From Tragulus kanchil (taxonomy: Eukaryota; Chordata; Mammalia; Artiodactyla; Tragulidae), in contig JAIOJX010000002.1 in NCBI GenBank assembly GCA_022376925.1, forward strand, positions 132,814,831-132,878,830: 64,000 nucleotides of DNA. The letters run 5' to 3'. Under the pieces are notes generated by a model. That model saw only the letters and a program-made list of their open reading frames with translations, was not told the DNA's origin and did no database searches. The position numbers and the translations under genes were made by a program. Below are positions 45,581-56,202 of this stretch, in pieces. Numbering within the stretch: position 1 is the stretch's first letter; each line of letters starts with the position of its first letter.

Positions 45581-45990
45581 CCACAGTCAAAGGCTTTCAC
45601 ATTGTCAATGAAGCAGAAGTGGATGCTTCCCTGGAATTCCCTTGCTTTCTCTATGATCCAGTGAATGTTGGCTATTTGATCTCTGGTTCCTCTGCCTTTT
45701 CTAAATCCAGTTTGTACATCTGGAAGTTCTTGGTTCACATACTTCTGAAGCCTAGCTTGAAAGATTTTGAGCATAACCTTACTAGCATGTGAAATGAGCA
45801 CAACTATATGATAGTTTGAAAATTCTTTGGTATTCCCCTTCTTTTGGATTGGAACGAAAAGTGACCTTTTCTAGTCTTGTGACCACCTCTGAGTTTTCCA
45901 AATTTGCTGACATATTGCTGCACTTTAACAACATCCTTACATTGGGTCTACCTTCCTGCATAGCAAAATTCCCCTGGAGCTGCTGAGTAG

Positions 45991-46103
45991 CTGATGTCTC
46001 TTTTGGATGAATCTAGAGCTCTCTAGATTTATCACAGTCCTCACCTCATTATGTATTAGAATTTGTATTTGTATTTGTATTTGTGACCCCATGGGTTTTT
46101 AAT
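45991..46103. repeat. (TTTGTA)n short tandem repeat
   Basis: About four units of ATTTGT between 46060 and 46085, otherwise unassigned. Confidence 0.75.
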
Positions 46104-46250
46104 CCAGTGTTTCTCAATTTTGGCTTTGCACTCAGATCACCTGAGGAGCTTTAAAATATCCCAGTGCTGAGGCTGCACCCTTCAGACCAATTAATCAGAC
46201 TTGAGGGATGGGTTCCTTGCAGCAGAGCTCCTTACAACCTCCAAATGGTT
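46104..46250. mobile_element. MER5-like hAT-Charlie remnant
   Basis: GTGTTTCTCAATTTTGGC, CTCAGATCACCTGAGGAGC and TTAAAATATCCCAGTGC fit the left half of a MER5-type MITE. Confidence 0.6.
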
Positions 46251-46410
46251 TCAATGTGTAGTCAAAAACAAGAACACCAGCTTTATAATGGAGTGGTAGC
46301 CTGTGCGAAGAAGCTCTGAGGCAAATAATCTCATATCCAATAGACAGAACCACCTAGTAATCAAAATATTTAAACAATCAAATGGGCTGCTTCAGAAGTG
46401 AGTTCCCCAT

Positions 46411-46912
46411 TGTCCGGGACCGCGGACCGGCCATACTCTATAGCCTCTTATGCATGAATGCTGCAATGCGCCACTTAAGATGGCGCCTAGCGGGGCCTCC
46501 CATGCATGAGCCCTGGCCACACTTTACAGCCTCCAGTATAAGAGCATCGTCATGTTTTCACAAAGATGGCGCCTGGTGGATGTAGGGAGGTGTGGTTTAA
46601 GGCGTGTGCATATTGCTCTGATAGGTTGTTCCTAGTTTCCGTGCTCTCGATCAGTGCATGCTTCCCTTGCATTCCTATGGTGTCGGAAGCACGTGCCATC
46701 TGACCTTTTACATGATTGGCTTACGAGTAGCTCCTTCCTGTTTCTGTATAGTATAAATAACTCCTTGTTTCCGCAATAAAAGGAGACTTGATCAGACTCC
46801 TGTCTTGTCTCCATTTCTCGTGTCTCTTGTCCTCTCAATTCCCACTCCCCACCTTTAGGGCCTGCGTTGACGAATCCTAGGTCTGCACTGACGAAGCCCG
46901 TGGGTCGGGACA
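46411..46912 (+). mobile_element. solo endogenous-retrovirus LTR
   Basis: Starts TGTCCGGGACC and ends GGTCGGGACA (TG...CA ends). It is flanked by cccat on both sides (46406-46410 and 46913-46917), a 5-bp target duplication. TATAAATAA is at 46752-46760 and AATAAA at 46775-46780. No primer-binding site or gag-like frame follows, so it is a solo LTR. Two AAGATGGCGCC motifs (46477-46487, 46563-46573) are YY1-like. The retroviral class is not assigned. Confidence 0.85.
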
Positions 46913-46917
46913 CCCAT

Positions 46918-47097
46918 TTTTGGGGGTAATCAATCAAGAGAATTTTCAAGAAGTCCCTTCTTTGAAATACTTCAAAGGGAAGGAGACTGGACTAGAGCAG
47001 GCCACCCTGTGTGTGGATGAGATTCACCTGAGGAGTTTCTCCAAACACGGAGGTCCAGGGACCACCCTGGAAGACTATAATCTAGTAAAGTCAGGTA
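46918..47097. other. no gene seen
   Basis: Unassigned sequence downstream of the LTR; copy at 48009-48188. Confidence 0.45.
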
Positions 47098-47428
47098 GAG
47101 CTTCCCTGGCAGCTCAGCTGGGAAAGAACCTGCCTGCAATACAGGAGACCCTGGTTTGATTCCTGGGTCAGGAAGAGCCCCTGGAGAAGGGATAGGCTAC
47201 CCACTCCAGTATTCCTGGGCTTCCCTGGTGGCTTAGATGGTAAAGAATCTGCCTGCAGTGTAAAAGACCTGGGTTTGATCCCTGGGTTGGGAAGATCCCC
47301 TGGGGAAGGCAATGGCTACCCACTCCAGTATTCTTACCTGTAGAATACTATGGACAGAGGAGCTGGGTGGACTTAAGTCCATGGGGTCGCAAAGAGTCAG
47401 ACATACCTGAGCAACTAAGCCCAGCATG
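47098..47428 (+). mobile_element. Bov-tA pair, head-to-tail
   Basis: A first element limited to its tRNA-like part (47098-47217, ending CCAGTATTCCTG) is directly followed by a full Bov-tA (47218-47428). The arrangement looks like a dimer or an insertion at the end of a truncated copy. Confidence 0.88.
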
Positions 47429-47848
47429 GCAAATTCAGGTAAGGGCTAATCAGGTACATACTGAAAATCTCGCCAGATGCTGCTGCTAAGTGCTCCTAGG
47501 AAAGAGCCTCTGGGTGAGATGGATGACCTCTATAAGCCCCAACCCCAACCCTGGCAATGACTCAGGTTCTTAAAAGAAAATCTGTGTGAATCTTCAAACA
47601 CATACTGAAATAGGAACATAAATAAATGACCACCGTGGTTTGGGGAGTATTTTAACACATGAAGATGAGGTTAAATTGAAAGCTGCAAGAGTCTCTAATG
47701 CAGTCGAACACTGAGACCAAGAGGTTTCAAGCAAAGAACTGTTTTCTAGGTTCCAGCTCTTTTCCTGCCATACTTGACATGTGATGTTTGCTTAAATAAC
47801 TTCTCAGAAAGCAGCTTATATGCTTGTGTCAGAGCTCTTAGCTTCAAA
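47429..47848. other. unassigned sequence present three times
   Basis: From CCAGATGCTGCTGC on it also appears at 48563 and 49674, through duplications N and O. No gene. Confidence 0.6.
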
Positions 47849-48003
47849 TACCCCCTTGTTTCAGCAATAAAACGAGACTTGATCAGACTCCTGTCTTGTG
47901 TCCATTTCTCGTGTCTCTTGTCCTCTCAATTCCCACTCCCCCCCTTTAGGGCCTGCGTTGACGAATCCTAGGTCTGCACTGATGAAGCCCGTGGGTCGGG
48001 ACA
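47849..48003 (+). mobile_element. partial LTR, duplicate of the solo LTR 3' end
   Basis: Matches 46757-46912. It exists because of duplication N, not as the second LTR of a provirus, since the bases beyond it also match. Confidence 0.85.
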
Positions 48004-48188
48004 CCCATTTTTGGGGGTAATCAATCAAGAGAATTTTCAAGAAGTCCCTTCTTTGAAATACTTCAAAGGGAAGGAGACTGGACTAGAGCAGGCCACCCTG
48101 TGTGTGGATGAGATTCACCTGAGGAGTTTCTCCAAACACGGAGGTCCAGGGACCACCCTGGAAGACTATAATCTAGTAAAGTCAGGTA

Positions 48189-48519
48189 GAGCTTCCCTGG
48201 CAGCTCAGCTGGGAAAGAACCTGCCTGCAATACAGGAGACCCTGGTTTGATTCCTGGGTCAGGAAGATACCCTGGAGAAGGGATAGGCTACCCACTCCAG
48301 TATTCCTGGGCTTCCCTGGTGGCTTAGATGGTAAAGAATCTGCCTGCAGTGTAAAAGACCTGGGTTTGATCCCTGGGTTGGGAAGATTCCCTGGAGAAGG
48401 GAATGGCCACCCACCCCAGTATTCTTGCCTGGAGAATACTATGGACAGAGGAGCTGGGTGGACTTAAGTCCATGGGGTCGCAAAGAGTCAGACATACCTG
48501 AGCAACTAAGCCCAGCATG
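48189..48519 (+). mobile_element. Bov-tA pair, second copy
   Basis: Copy of 47098-47428 with about ten substitutions. Confidence 0.88.
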
Positions 48520-48562
48520 GCAAATTCAGGTAAGGGCTAATCAGGTACATACTGAAAATCTC

Positions 48563-50788
48563 GCCAGATGCTGCTGCTAAGTGCTCCTAGGAAAGAGCCT
48601 CTGGGTGAGATGGATGACCTCTATAAGCCCCAACCCCAACCCTGGCAATGACTCAGGTTCTTAAAAGAAAATCTGTGTGAATCTTCAAACACATACTGAA
48701 ATAGGAACATAAATAAATGACCACCGTGGTTTGGGGAGTATTTTAACACATGAAGATGAGGTTAAATTGAAAGCTGCAAGAGTCTCTAATGCAGTCGAAC
48801 ACTGAGACCAAGAGGTTTCAAGCAAAGAACTGTTTTCTAGGTTCCAGCTCTTTTCCTGCCATACTTGACATGTGATGTTTGCTTAAATAACTTCTCAGAA
48901 AGCAGCTTATATGCTTGTGTCAGAGCTCTTAGCTTCAAGCAACAGATACTGGTGTCGCCTGCTTTAAGCGAAAAAGAAATCCACTAAATGGATATTGGGA
49001 CAGTGTAAGAAGGTTTTAAAATATGCCTGCTTTAATAAAGTGTGATACATCAATTTGATGACTTATTATACGGCCATTAGAAACTATCACACAGATTAAA
49101 ATGTATTGGAGGATAAAAATGTCTGCAATATAGGACACTGTGAGAAAATTAGGTTATAGAATAAGTTATAAGATAGGATACAATTCATTTTTATAATAGC
49201 ATATATTTACACTAATAGTTATACACAAAATCTGGAAATAGTTGAACCTTGACCTAACCCTCACATCTTATACAAAAATTAACTCAAAATTGATCATGGA
49301 CTTAAATATAAAATATAAACCTATGAAGTTTTCATGAGAGAAAAAGAACATAAGAGAAAACCTTTATGATTTAGGGCTAGGCAAAGAATCATAACATCAG
49401 AGGCACAATCTGTAAAAGACAAAAATGACAAATTTTGCCTCATCAACATTAAATGCTTCTGTTCTGGCAAAGAACTGGTTGAAAGAAGGAAAAGACAAGC
49501 TGCCAACTGGGAGAAAATATTTGCAAACCATACATCTGACAAAGGACTAGTATCTAGAATATATAAAGTAGTCTTGAGACTCAACAGTTATAAAAATAAA
49601 ATTAGAAAGTAGGCAAAAGACATGAAGAGACGTTTCCCCAAAAGGAAATAATTGAAAATAAGTCCATGAAAAGGCCAGATGCTGCTGCTAAGTGCTCCTA
49701 GGAAAGAGCCTCTGGGTGAGATGGATGACCTCTATAAGCCCCAACCCCAACCCTGGCAATGACTCAGGTTCTTAAAAGAAAATCTGTGTGAATCTTCAAA
49801 CACATACTGAAATAGGAACATAAATAAATGACCACCGTGGTTTGGGGAGTATTTTAACACATGAAGATGAGGTTAAATTGAAAGCTGCAAGAGTCTCTAA
49901 TGCAGTCGAACACTGAGACCAAGAGGTTTCAAGCAAAGAACTGTTTTCTAGGTTCCAGCTCTTTTCCTGCCATACTTGACATGTGATGTTTGCTTAAATA
50001 ACTTCTCAGAAAGCAGCTTATATGCTTGTGTCAGAGCTCTTAGCTTCAAGCAACAGATACTGGTGTCGCCTGCTTTAAGCGAAAAAGAAATCCACTAAAT
50101 GGATATTGGGACAGTGTAAGAAGGTTTTAAAATATGCCTGCTTTAATAAAGTGTGATACATCAATTTGATGACTTATTATACGGCCATTAGAAACTATCA
50201 CACAGATTAAAATGTATTGGAGGATAAAAATGTCTGCAATATAGGACACTGTGAGAAAATTAGGTTATAGAATAAGTTATAAGATAGGATACAATTCATT
50301 TTTATAATAGCATATATTTACACTAATAGTTATACACAAAATCTGGAAATAGTTGAACCTTGACCTAACCCTCACATCTTATACAAAAATTAACTCAAAA
50401 TTGATCATGGACTTAAATATAAAATATAAACCTATGAAGTTTTCATGAGAGAAAAGAACAAAAGAGAAAACCTTTATGATTTAGGGCTAGGCAAAGAATC
50501 ATAACATCAGAGGCACAATCTGTAAAAGACAAAAATGACAAATTTTGCCTCATCAACATTAAATGCTTCTGTTCTGGCAAAGAACTGGTTGAAAGAAGGA
50601 AAAGACAAGCTGCCAACTGGGAGAAAATATTTGCAAACCATACATCTGACAAAGGACTAGTATCTAGAATATATAAAGTAGTCTTGAGACTCAACAGTTA
50701 TAAAAATAAAATTAGAAAGTAGGCAAAAGACATGAAGAGACGTTTCCCCAAAAAGGATACATAGATTGAAAATAAGTCCATGAAAAGG
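48563..50788 (+). repeat. tandem duplication O (48563-49673 / 49674-50788)
   Basis: Period 1111. Copy 1 ends in a locally different stretch (AAAGGAAATAATTGAAAATAAG) where copy 2 has AAAGGATACATAGATTGAAAATAAG. Confidence 0.95.
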
Positions 50789-50940
50789 TATTCAGTTATT
50801 AGCCATAAGGGAAGCTTAAGTTAATACCACAGCAGGGTATTGCTACATGTCTACCAGGATGGCTGAAATAAAATAATGATGCCATCAAATGCTGATGAAG
50901 ATGTAGAGAAACTGGATCACTCATACACTGGAAAATGATG
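48960..50940 (+). mobile_element. L1 LINE, ORF2 3' part
   Basis: Plus-strand L1 order: ACTCAAAATTGATCATGGAC, GGCAAAGAATCATAACATC, AAATTTTGCCTCATCAACATT, GCCAACTGGGAGAAAATATTTGC, CTACCAGGATGGCTGAAATA. Doubled by duplication O (49215-49673 / 50326-50788). Frames are dead. Confidence 0.82.
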
Positions 50941-50941
50941 C

Positions 50942-51190
50942 AGGACTTCCCCGGTGGTACAGTGGTTAAGAATCTGTCCGCCAATGCAGAGGACTCAGGT
51001 TAGGCCCCTGGTCTGGGAAGATTCCACAGGCCATGGAGCAACTAAGTCCATGTGCTATAGCTACTGAGACAACCACATCTACCAGAGCCCATGCTCTGAA
51101 ATGAGAGGAGCCACCTCCATGAGAAGTGCACTCCCTGCAAGTTGAGAATGCCCACATGTAGCAACAGAGACCCAATACAGCCAAAAATAA
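50942..51190 (+). mobile_element. CHR-2 SINE in L1
   Basis: GGACTTCCCCGGTGGTACAG, GAGCAACTAAGTCCATGTGC, GAGGAGCCACCTCCATGAG, GACCCAATACAGCCAAAAAT. The second copy is at 52091-52340. Confidence 0.9.
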
Positions 51191-51201
51191 AAAACATAAT
51201 T

Positions 51202-51475
51202 GGGCTTCCCTGGTGGTCCAGTGGGTAAGGACACCACCTTGCAGTGCAAGGGGCGCTGGTTCGATCCCTGGCCTGGGAAGATCCCATGTGCCGCGGAGCG
51301 GCTGGACCCATGTGTCCAATTACTGAGCCGGAGCTCTGGAGCACATGCACCCAGAGCCAGTGCTCTGCGACAACAGAGGCCACCCCGATGGGAGGCCCAC
51401 ACGCCAAAGAACAAAAGATGGATGAAGAATAGACAAATGAAAGACCAATAGAAGCGGCCCACCCGCCCCCCACCC
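51202..51475 (+). mobile_element. long CHR-type SINE in the CHR-2 tail
   Basis: Target duplication aaaacataatt on both sides (51191-51201 and about 51478-51488). The palindrome is decayed by CpG loss (GAGCACATGCACCC). Confidence 0.92.
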
Positions 51476-52090
51476 AAAAAACATAATTATTTTTTAAAAT
51501 AAAACAAAATGATGTAGCTACTGTGGGAGACAGTGTGCAGTTTCTTACACAATAACATACAAATACCAAGTAATCCGGGAGTTCAGCTCCTGGGCATCTA
51601 TCAGGAAATGAAAAGAAAACCTTTATGATTTAGGGCTAGGCAAAGAATCATAACATCAGAGGCACAATCTGTAAAAGACAAAAATGACAAATTTTGCCTC
51701 ATCAACATTAAATGCTTCTGTTCTGGCAAAGAACTGGTTGAAAGAAGGAAAAGACAAGCTGCCAACTGGGAGAAAATATTTGCAAACCATACATCTGACA
51801 AAGGACTAGTATCTAGAATATATAAAGTAGTCTTGAGACTCAACAGTTATAAAAATAAAATTAGAAAGTAGGCAAAAGACATGAAGAGACGTTTCCCCAA
51901 AAAGGATACATAGATTGAAAATAAGTCCATGAAAAGGTATTCAGTTATTAGCCATAAGGGAAGCTTAAGTTAATACCACAGCAGGGTATTGCTACATGTC
52001 TACCAGGATGGCTGAAATAAAATAATGATGCCATCAAATGCTGATGAAGATGTAGAGAAACTGGATCACTCATACACTGGAAAATGATGC

Positions 52091-52340
52091 AGGACTTCCC
52101 TGGTGGTACAGTGGTTAAGAATCTGTCCGCCAATGCAGAGGACTCAGGTTAGGCCCCTGGTCTGGGAAGATTCCACAGGCCATGGAGCAACTAAGTCCAT
52201 GTGCTATAGCTACTGAGACAACCACATCTACCAGAGCCCATGCTCTGAAATGAGAGGAGCCACCTCCATGAGAAGTGCACTCCCTGCAAGTTGAGAATGC
52301 CCACATGTAGCAACAGAGACCCAATACAGCCAAAAATAAA
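52091..52340 (+). mobile_element. CHR-2 SINE, second copy
   Basis: Copy of 50942-51190. Confidence 0.9.
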
Positions 52341-52349
52341 AAACATAAT

Positions 52350-52637
52350 TGGGCTTCCCTGGTGGTCCAGTGGGTAAGGACACCACCTTGCAGTGCAAGG
52401 GGCGCTGGTTCGATCCCTGGCCTGGGAAGATCCCATGTGCCGCGGAGCGGCTGGACCCATGTGTCCAATTACTGAGCCGGAGCTCTGGAGCACATGCACC
52501 CAGAGCCAGTGCTCTGCGACAACAGAGGCCACCCCGATGGGAGGCCCACACGGGCCAAAGAACAAAAGATGGATGAAGAATAGACAAATGAAAGACCAAT
52601 AGAAGCGGCCCACCCGCCCCCCCCCACCCCCCCAAAA
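52350..52637 (+). mobile_element. long CHR-type SINE, second copy
   Basis: Copy of 51202-51475 with a longer C tract. Confidence 0.92.
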
Positions 52638-53270
52638 AACATAATTATTTTTTAAAATAAAACAAAATGATGTAGCTACTGTGGGAGACAGTGTGCAGTT
52701 TCTTACACAATAACATACAAATACCAAGTAATCCGGGAGTTCAGCTCCTGGGCATCTATCCCAGGGAAATGAAAGCTTACATCCACACAGAATTTGTACA
52801 TGAATGTTTGTAGTGACTTTGTTTGTAATAGGCAAGCATGGGAAAAAACCCAAGTGTTCTTTACTGACTGAATGACTAAAGAAACTATGATACATCCATC
52901 CATGCTACTCAGAAACATATAAGAGGGAATGAACAATACACAAAATAATTGGATGGATTTCCAGGGAATTATACTAAAAACAATTCAGTCACAAAATATT
53001 ACATACTGTATGATTCTTTTTCTTTCACATGTGTCAAAAGATAAAATACTAAAAGTGAAGAACAGATTAGGGGTTAGGCATGGAGTGTGTTGTTGGGGAG
53101 AGGTGAGTGCACTTAGTGAAAGACAACCTGAAAGACCCATGTGATGACAGAACCATTCTGTATGCTGTGACAGGTCTAGTGGATACACAAAAGCATGATA
53201 CACAAAACCATAACAATATTATATAGAGATAAATACAGACACACACAGAGTTAAAACTGGGGAAATCTGG
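52638..53270 (+). mobile_element. L1 LINE 3' end
   Basis: ATGTAGCTACTGTGGGAGAC, TCAGCTCCTGGGCATCTATCC, GTAGTGACTTTGTTTGTAATAG, and CATACTGTATGATTC, in the order of the L1 ORF2 end and 3' UTR. Continues the L1 interrupted at 50941. Confidence 0.82.
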
Positions 53271-53271
53271 G

Positions 53272-53512
53272 GCTTCTCTGGTGGTCCAGTTCCATTACTT
53301 CATGGCACATAGATAGGCAAACAATGGAAACAGTGACAGACTTTATTTTCTTGGGCTCCAAAATCACTGTGAACGGTGACTGCAGCTATGAAATTAAAAG
53401 ATGCATGTTCCTTGGAAGAAAAGCTATGACAAATCTACACAGCATACACAAAAGCAAAGACATCACTTTGCCAACAAAGGTCAGTATAGCCAAAGCTATG
53501 GTTTTTCATTAG
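53272..53512 (+). mobile_element. SINE head fused to BovB 3' region (cut by Q)
   Basis: GGGGCTTCTCTGGTGGTCCAG joins directly to BovB at TTCCATTACTTCATGGCAC. Complete copies are at 54371-55040 and 55532-56202. Confidence 0.8.
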
Positions 53513-53737
53513 CAAGGCGCTGGTTCGATCCCTGGCCTGGGAAGATCCCATGTGCCGGGGCGCTGGACCCATGTGTCCAATTACTGAGCCGGAGCTCTGG
53601 AGCACATGCACCCAGAGCCAGTGCTCTGACAACAGAGGCCACCCGATGGGAGGCCCACACGGCCAAAGAACAAAGATGGATGAAGAATAGACAAATGAAA
53701 GACCAATAGAAGCGGCCCACCCCCCCCCCCACCCAAA
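53513..53737 (+). mobile_element. long CHR-type SINE, degraded partial copy
   Basis: Starts inside the element (GCAAGGCGCTGG) and lacks single bases at many runs compared with 52395-52637. Confidence 0.88.
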
Positions 53738-54370
53738 AAACATAATTATTTTTTAAAATAAAACAAAATGATGTAGCTACTGTGGGAGACAGTGTGCAGT
53801 TTCTTACACAATAACATACAAATACCAAGTAATCCGGGAGTTCAGCTCCTGGGCATCTATCCCAGGGAAATGAAAGCTTACATCCACACAGAATTTGTAC
53901 ATGAATGTTTGTAGTGACTTTGTTTGTAATAGGCAAGCATGGGAAAAAACCCAAGTGTTCTTTACTGACTGAATGACTAAAGAAACTATGATACATCCAT
54001 CCATGCTACTCAGAAACATATAAGAGGGAATGAACAATACACAAAATAATTGGATGGATTTCCAGGGAATTATACTAAAAACAATTCAGTCACAAAATAT
54101 TACATACTGTATGATTCTTTTTCTTTCACATGTGTCAAAAGATAAAATACTAAAAGTGAAGAACAGATTAGGGGTTAGGCATGGAGTGTGTTGTTGGGGA
54201 GAGGTGAGTGCACTTAGTGAAAGACAACCTGAAAGACCCATGTGATGACAGAACCATTCTGTATGCTGTGACAGGTCTAGTGGATACACAAAAGCATGAT
54301 ACACAAAACCATAACAATATTATATAGAGATAAATACAGACACACACAGAGTTAAAACTGGGGAAATCTG
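53738..54370 (+). mobile_element. L1 LINE 3' end, second copy
   Basis: Copy of 52638-53270. Confidence 0.82.
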
Positions 54371-55040
54371 GGGCTTCTCTGGTGGTCCAGTTCCATTACT
54401 TCATGGCACATAGATAGGCAAACAATGGAAACAGTGACAGACTTTATTTTCTTGGGCTCCAAAATCACTGTGAACGGTGACTGCAGCTATGAAATTAAAA
54501 GATGCATGTTCCTTGGAAGAAAAGCTATGACAAATCTACACAGCATACACAAAAGCAAAGACATCACTTTGCCAACAAAGGTCAGTATAGCCAAAGCTAT
54601 GGTTTTTCATTAGTTCTGTATGGATGTGAGAGTTGGACCATAAAGAAGGCTGAGCACCGAAGAACTGATGCCTTTGAACTGTGGTGTTGGAGAAGACTCT
54701 TGAGAGTTCCTTGGACTGCAAGGAGATCAAACCAGTCAATCTCAAAGGAATCCACCCTGAATATTCATTGGAAGGACTGATGCTGAAGCTGAAGCTCCAA
54801 TACTTTGGCCACCTGATGGGAAGAGATGACTTGTTGGAAAAGAGCCTGACGTTAGGAAAAACAGAAGGCAGAAGGAGAAGGAAATGACAGAGGACGAGAT
54901 GGTTGGATGGCATCACTGACTCAATGAACACGAGTTTGAGCAAGCTCCTGGAAATGGTGAAGGATAGGGAAGCCTGGCGTGCTGCAGTCCATGGGGTCAC
55001 AAAGAGTCGGATATGACTGAGTGACTGAACTGAACTGAAC
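54371..55040 (+). mobile_element. BovB 3' end with SINE head
   Basis: A 20-bp tRNA-SINE head is followed by BovB from TTCCATTACTTC through CTTGGACTGCAAGGAGATC and an Arg-rich tail to TGACTGAACTGAACTGAAC. Broken frames of 62-92 residues are BovB C-terminal pieces. Confidence 0.92.
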
Positions 55041-55455
55041 AGATTGTACCAGTGTCAGTATCCTCATTATGATGTGGTACCATAGTTTTGCTAGAGGTTA
55101 CTACTGAAGGAAACTGGGTAATGAGTATGCAGTTCTCTGTATGTCTCTATATTATTTCTTACAATTGCATGAAAATCCATAATTATCTCCAAATTAAAAT
55201 TTAATTTAAAAAAATGCATTGGCATGTAAAGATGTCTACAATATAGGGCTTTGTGAGAAAATTAGGTCACAAAGTAGACTAAAGAATACAATAGAGAAAC
55301 ACTTTATTTTGATAATTTTGTGTATTAATAGATATAAAATATGCGATATATGCTGAAGTGATAATAAGGAATTCTGGGTGGAAGGATTGTGGGTGACTTC
55401 TATTTCTCTGTTTTATTTTTTCTATGGACACATGGATTAGTGGGGTGAAAATAAG
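55041..55455 (+). mobile_element. L1-type 3' fragment
   Basis: GTAAAGATGTCTACAATATAG, GAGAAAATTAGGTCACAAAG and GACTTCTATTTCTCTG resemble an L1 3' UTR, and also resemble 49100-49200. Copy at 56203-56640. Confidence 0.6.
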
Positions 55456-55531
55456 CTTGAGTCACAAAACCATAACAATATTATATAGAGATAAATACAG
55501 ACACACACAGAGTTAAAACTGGGGAAATCTG

Positions 55532-56202
55532 GGGCTTCTCTGGTGGTCCAGTTCCATTACTTCATGGCACATAGATAGGCAAACAATGGAAACAGTGACA
55601 GACTTTATTTTCTTGGGCTCCAAAATCACTGTGAACGGTGACTGCAGCTATGAAATTAAAAGATGCATGTTCCTTGGAAGAAAAGCTATGACAAATCTAC
55701 ACAGCATACACAAAAGCAAAGACATCACTTTGCCAACAAAGGTCAGTATAGCCAAAGCTATGGTTTTTCATTAGTTCTGTATGGATGTGAGAGTTGGACC
55801 ATAAAGAAGGCTGAGCACCGAAGAACTGATGCCTTTGAACTGTGGTGTTGGAGAAGACTCTTGAGAGTTCCTTGGACTGCAAGGAGATCAAACCAGTCAA
55901 TCTCAAAGGAATCCACCCTGAATATTCATTGGAAGGACTGATGCTGAAGCTGAAGCTCCAATACTTTGGCCACCTGATGGGAAGAGATGACTTGTTGGAA
56001 AAGAGCCTGACGTTAGGAAAAACAGAAGGCAGAAGGAGAAGGAAATGACAGAGGACGAGATGGTTGGATGGCATCACTGACTCAATGAACACGAGTTTGA
56101 GCAAGCTCCTGGAAATGGTGAAGGATAGGGAAGCCTGGCGTGCTGCAGTCCATGGGGTCACAAAGAGTCGGATATGACTGAGTGACTGAACTGAACTGAA
56201 CA
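55532..56202 (+). mobile_element. BovB 3' end with SINE head, second copy
   Basis: Copy of 54371-55040, no difference noticed. Confidence 0.92.

Larger units (their letters stand above)
44235..45990 (-). mobile_element. RTE-BovB LINE, with RT-domain block
   Basis: The longest BovB here, read on the minus strand from the 3' end (44235) back into the reverse transcriptase. The frame at 45801-45580 keeps SHASKVMLKI, GFRKGRGTRDQIANI (about 45708-45664) and FIDNVKAFD (about 45612-45586; family usually FIDYAKAFD), which includes the motif A aspartates. It is interrupted by a Bov-A piece (44722-44794) and a Bov-tA (45358-45580), with stops elsewhere. Not functional. Confidence 0.93.
46757..48938 (+). 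repeat. tandem duplication N (46757-47848 / 47849-48938)
   Basis: Period 1091. The second copy starts inside the LTR near its poly-A signal. Several substitutions lie in the Bov-tA part (for example GATCCCCTGGGGAAGGCAATGG against GATTCCCTGGAGAAGGGAATGG) while flanks agree. Confidence 0.95.
50460..52770 (+). repeat. tandem duplication P (50460-51610 / 51611-52770)
   Basis: Period 1149. Junction microhomology GAAATGAAA. The C run in the SINE tail differs strongly (ACCCGCCCCCCACCC against ACCCGCCCCCCCCCACCCCCCC). Confidence 0.95.
52395..54612 (+). repeat. tandem duplication Q (52395-53512 / 53513-54612)
   Basis: Period about 1115. The first ~230 bases of copy 2 carry about ten small deletions, then identity is restored. 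Typical of low-quality sequence at a tile end. Confidence 0.95.

Noticed and set aside
45568..45801. Reverse-transcriptase-like protein as a real gene
   Set aside because: It is a BovB fragment without endonuclease or catalytic YxDD part in frame, and it is cut by a SINE.
46411..48003. Short provirus with LTRs at both ends
   Set aside because: Only the last ~155 bp of the LTR recur, no primer-binding site or retroviral genes lie between, and the similarity continues beyond the LTR as duplication N.
52191..52895. Open frame of 234 codons on the minus strand
   Set aside because: It runs through two CHR SINEs and an L1 3' end, and similar frames appear at every copy of the SINE. No domain or start context.
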